Source: Polytrichum commune
Taxonomy: Eukaryota > Streptophyta > Polytrichopsida > Polytrichales > Polytrichaceae
Assembly: GCA_950295325.1 (NCBI GenBank)
Contig: OX485803.1
Coordinates: 36,655,554 to 36,719,553 of the forward strand
DNA: 64,000 bases
Direction of reading: 5' to 3'
Below the pieces are notes generated by a model. It did no database searches, was not told the DNA's origin, and saw only the letters and a list, made by a program, of their open reading frames with translations. The position numbers were made by a program, and so were the translations under genes. Positions within the stretch are counted from its first letter, which is position 1; every line of letters starts with the position of its first letter. Of the stretch, positions 60,696 to 64,000 are shown piece after piece.

Positions 60696-61101
60696 TGTTG
60701 AAAGTGGAGCATTCGATTGCTCGTAGTCATAGAAATGTAATACTAGAAAGAATGAGGTTGTAATAAGCCCACAAGGTTAGTCCATAGTGGGAGAAGAATT
60801 ATCCCATATTATTTGTGAGAATCAAGTTGAAAATGAGCAATAAAGGGCAAGGCAAGGGGTGAGGATGATCATCTCACTCCAAGCATTGTTCATATGCCTT
60901 TGTTTATGTGTTCTTGCTTGTGCAATCTCATCTCTAGTCCTATTGAGTTCCGATAGCCCCCATATAGTAAATGCCTATTAAGATTCTTATTTTTTATATA
61001 TACAAAAGCCCACCCACCACAAGGTAGGCGGTAAACCCCACTCTACATCAAGCGGACTCTTGAGCAAGGTAGGGCTCAAATTCATGTTGGATTGCCCAAC
61101 A
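60696..61101 (+). repeat. copia 3' LTR, 406 bp
   Basis: It begins TGTTGAAAGTGG and ends GCCCAACA, giving the short inverted TGTTG/CAACA ends typical of copia LTRs, and directly follows the polypurine tract. The interior has AGGTTAGTCCATAGTGGGAG, common in plant copia LTRs. No matching 5' LTR in the window. Confidence 0.8.
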
Positions 61102-61367
61102 TAGGTTCTTATTTTCTATTTTGTTTTGGCAATCACAACTTATCATAAAATATCATCCTATTGGATGTAGTTACTTGTTACTTTGCCACCTTGGTCTTGG
61201 TTACAGTCTATGGCATGTCTCCTTTGAGTTTGGCTCTTTCGGGGGGCTCAATGTCATTTTAATTGTCTACTTAATGCAATAATATGTTATTTGCTCCCAA
61301 GGCCAACAATAAAATTACAACATATATGTGTATCACAAAGTATTGCTAAATTTTTGTTACTTACCAC

Positions 61368-62092
61368 CCCAGGGGGTGGACTCTTCATTGCATACCTAAA
61401 TGACATGCGTAAGTCACTATGAATTCAAACCCCTATATATGGGAACTTTATAGAAGAAGAAAAATCAAATGTATACGTACTAATCGTATGCTAGAAAATG
61501 ACTTCATGTATTTATACTATGCTTTTCAAGTGAATGTGATAAATGCTTCCACTACATAAATACAACATAATTGATGACTTAAATAATCCCTCATTACATA
61601 TAAAATTCACTTCCACTTTCCAATCAGAAAGTCATTGAACAAATTTTCATTCATAGCACATAACTCAACATTGCACTAAACAAACAAAGACGAGAGCACA
61701 ATAACTTAGCCACAATCTGGAGAGAAAGCCTCAAGGAAGCCTTTGTTGTCCAAGAGCCTCCAATTTGTAAAAATCTAAAACCCAAATGCAAACCCTAGCA
61801 AAAATGGACATGGTAGTCATGGAGGACTATTACCATACGACAACAATGGATGAAAACATACATTGGATGAAATGAACACATCACTTGTTAACATTTCCTA
61901 AACCTTAGGGCCCCCTTTTGTACATCTACCTTCACTTTTAAATTCTTAATACCTTTTTTAAATGTACACAGTAGGAGGGAAAGAAAGGGGGAAAAAAAAC
62001 TCCCTTGCATACACTATGTATTCTAATGCCTCAAATAACCCCTTCTTACACTCACGTTAGTTCATACATGGCATGAAGAGTCTACCCCTAGG
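61368..62092. mobile_element. hAT-type element family H2, copy 2, 725 bp
   Basis: Left end CCCAGGGGGTGGACTCTTCAT, right end the inverted complement of CCTAGGGGTAGACTCTTCAT. Perfect 8-bp TSDs CTTACCAC lie at 61360-61367 and 62093-62100. The interior is collinear, inverted, with both ends of 39671-41750, including GTTTGTACATCTACCTT-like and CAATGTTGAGTTATGTGCTA blocks. No transposase. Confidence 0.9.
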
Positions 62093-62100
62093 CTTACCAC

Positions 62101-64000
62101 ACCCAAATCATAGACGTGTCAATGTAACAAGCAGGTGATCGACTATCAACAAATCATTCTACTTCTACTTTTACAATGTATTTGAAAATGAGACACATTT
62201 TGTGTTGGAGTGTCTCCTTTGCAACTTCACTAAAGATAAGTTTCTTTCCCTATTTTGAAATGTTGTGTTAGACAATCTCAAGTCTTTCTTCCAATTGCAC
62301 CACCAAGTTAATATCAACCTTTATCTCACGGAGGTCATTACACTCTATTTCTATAGTGAATCATTTTGTCACCATCTTGACGTTCTACTTCTTACATGAC
62401 ATTACTAAGAGCCCCCCTTGGACTTCCTTTCTAGACGGGGTAGGCGTAGGGTGTAGGACCATTATTCCCGACCTTTATTATGGCAAAGTACTCTACTAAC
62501 ACAATGTACTATACGGTTGTTAAATCAACAACCTACGCAAATGATTGACACACCATGTTGACAACCGCAACCAAGGCTTCTTTTTGCACCTATCATAACC
62601 CAAATGAAAGGCATATAAAGTCTGAAATTAATCTTGCCCATTGAAATAAAAGTGAAAATGAAAAAAAATGCCAATTCCATGGAAAGGCCAAAAAAAACCA
62701 GCCCGTCAAAAGAAAGGCCCCCTCACTTATTACCCGTCAACCATATCTCATAACTATGGGCAAACAATGTCGTATCCCATAATATACAAGCCGCGCTTTG
62801 ATTCTAGAGTGACTTAGGAGGTACCAATCAATTTCTACACTTGTAAGTGACACCTAACTAAACCCAATATGTGTTGAGTTTTCATTGTGAATGTGATTAC
62901 AAACAAGACTTGTATAGGAAGTTTGCAAATTTTGATGATGTGTGCAAGGTAGCTTGAATAATGTCCAGGGAGGAAGTAGCAAGTAATAATGTCTAGGGGG
63001 TTGGAGGTTGAGGGTTTCATTGAAGATTTTGAGAGTGGACTTGAGCTAACCGAAAATTGCAACAATTCTCATAAACTAAGATCCACTCATTTTTCAAAAG
63101 CAATAGCAAGTCTCAATGACAATACAACCTATGTTATATAAACAAGTGCTAAATAATGTTATAGATCAACAACTTGTGAGGTCGATTATAGTTTGATGTA
63201 AGTTAGCGTGTTTGGAAGCAACTGGTAGGGGGACTCCTAAAGAGGTTGGCTAAAAAGAGCAATGGCTTTTGCACCTACACCCTACAGTCAAATTAGATGT
63301 TGAGTACCACTATTTGCCACCAACAAAACCCATTGTGATGAGAGATAATATGCATGTAGAAAAGTAATTTACATGATCCCTAAAGGAGCAACCGTAAATC
63401 ACGTCCAAGTCACAATTATAGTTTAGTGTGAGATGGGTCTTTAAGAGCACCTCGCAAAGACAAAGCTTCATTGACGTTGCATAATTTGAATGCTTTCATG
63501 CAAATATCTATATGTCGGATAGAGTTGGAAAATATGGATTAAAGGGCAGTATTTAACTTATGGCACAACATGAGGTATCAAAGAGTTCTTAGTTCGAATT
63601 AAATGTTGTAAGAAGTTCAAACTTCTCTAAATTTGTTTTTGAAAGAGTATGATTGGATCTTCAATTTTGTGTGAAAGGTTAAGATAATCTTAGCCTATCA
63701 TTTGAAAAGTAGTTTTCGATGTTGTTCATCACATTGAAAGATGGAAACAAAGAGCAACCTGTCAATGGAAACGAATGTGGACCCATAAAAAGGGAACATT
63801 GGCTGCAATGCATTAGTTATAAACTAATAACACTCTTTGAATTAAATACCACGAATTCCGGGCCCACTACCCATTTCCTCTTGTAAAGTGAGCAATACTA
63901 AGGTTGAGTATTTGTCATTTTGCAAGGGTGACCCACCGTAAGAAAAGAATTATACTCAAGAAGTTTTCAAGATTCTCGGCACTAAGGGTTCAACCCCCTA
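62101..64000. other. Unassigned right end of window
   Basis: No gene or clear element. The open frame 62835-63065 (-) has no recognisable motif. Confidence 0.4.

Larger units (their letters stand above)
58340..61101 (+). mobile_element. Degenerate Ty1/copia retrotransposon lacking RT and RNase H
   Basis: Plus-strand order is gag, zinc knuckle, protease, GAG-pre-integrase and integrase, then a polypurine tract and a 3' LTR. Integrase preceding the RT position identifies copia. After the integrase C-terminus and the connector (RYATRERRPLGEWWKNH, read through one stop), only about 200 bp separate it from the polypurine tract, so RT and RNase H (normally well over 1.5 kb) are missing. No 5' LTR was found upstream. 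Many stops and frameshifts; not mobile. Confidence 0.85.

Overview
This window looks like gene-poor, repeat-rich nuclear DNA from a land plant. I see one convincing protein-coding gene. The rest is AT-rich DNA made mostly of decayed transposons, miniature inverted-repeat elements (MITEs), tandem repeats and unassigned sequence. The plant assignment rests on a spliced bHLH gene of the RSL/RHD6 type (a land-plant family), a plant-type tRNA-Asp pseudogene, and Ty1/copia, Ty3/gypsy and hAT-like remnants typical of plant chromosomes. The lineage (moss, fern, other) cannot be fixed from this sequence. There is no prokaryotic or organellar gene organisation.

Layout. 0.2-2.25 kb: decayed Ty3/gypsy gag-pol on the minus strand. 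3.15-3.57 kb: first copy of a dispersed repeat (R1) that returns, internally duplicated, at 27.8-28.4 kb. 6.8-8.5 kb: a CACTA-like MITE split by a 1,350-bp hAT-like element that carries a tRNA-Asp pseudogene. 10.6-13.6 kb: the RSL-type bHLH gene on the minus strand, five coding exons, 614 codons, with a probable 5' leader intron, a TATA-like motif near 14.26 kb and a GC-rich upstream region to about 15.06 kb. 17.1-34 kb: tandem arrays, dispersed repeats (R2, R3), further MITE copies and a GC-rich island at 28.4-29.1 kb. 34.4-36.3 kb: a mirrored inverted-repeat element and a young hAT-type MITE with perfect 8-bp target-site duplications (TSDs). 39.1-41.8 kb: a 314-bp foldback element, then a 2,080-bp hAT-type element with a second copy of the young MITE nested in it. 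42.7-44.6 kb and 56.3-56.9 kb: a repeat family (M3) carrying a short palindrome. 52.4-55.8 kb: two MITEs flanked by ATT. 58.3-61.1 kb: a degenerate Ty1/copia element with a 3' LTR, lacking RT and RNase H. 61.4-62.1 kb: a shorter relative of the 39.7-kb hAT-type element.

The bHLH gene is the only sequence likely to act in the host. RSL proteins control outgrowth of tip-growing cells (rhizoids, root hairs) in land plants; that function is inferred from family membership. The other features are best read as a layered insertion record. All coordinates and splice junctions were read by eye.
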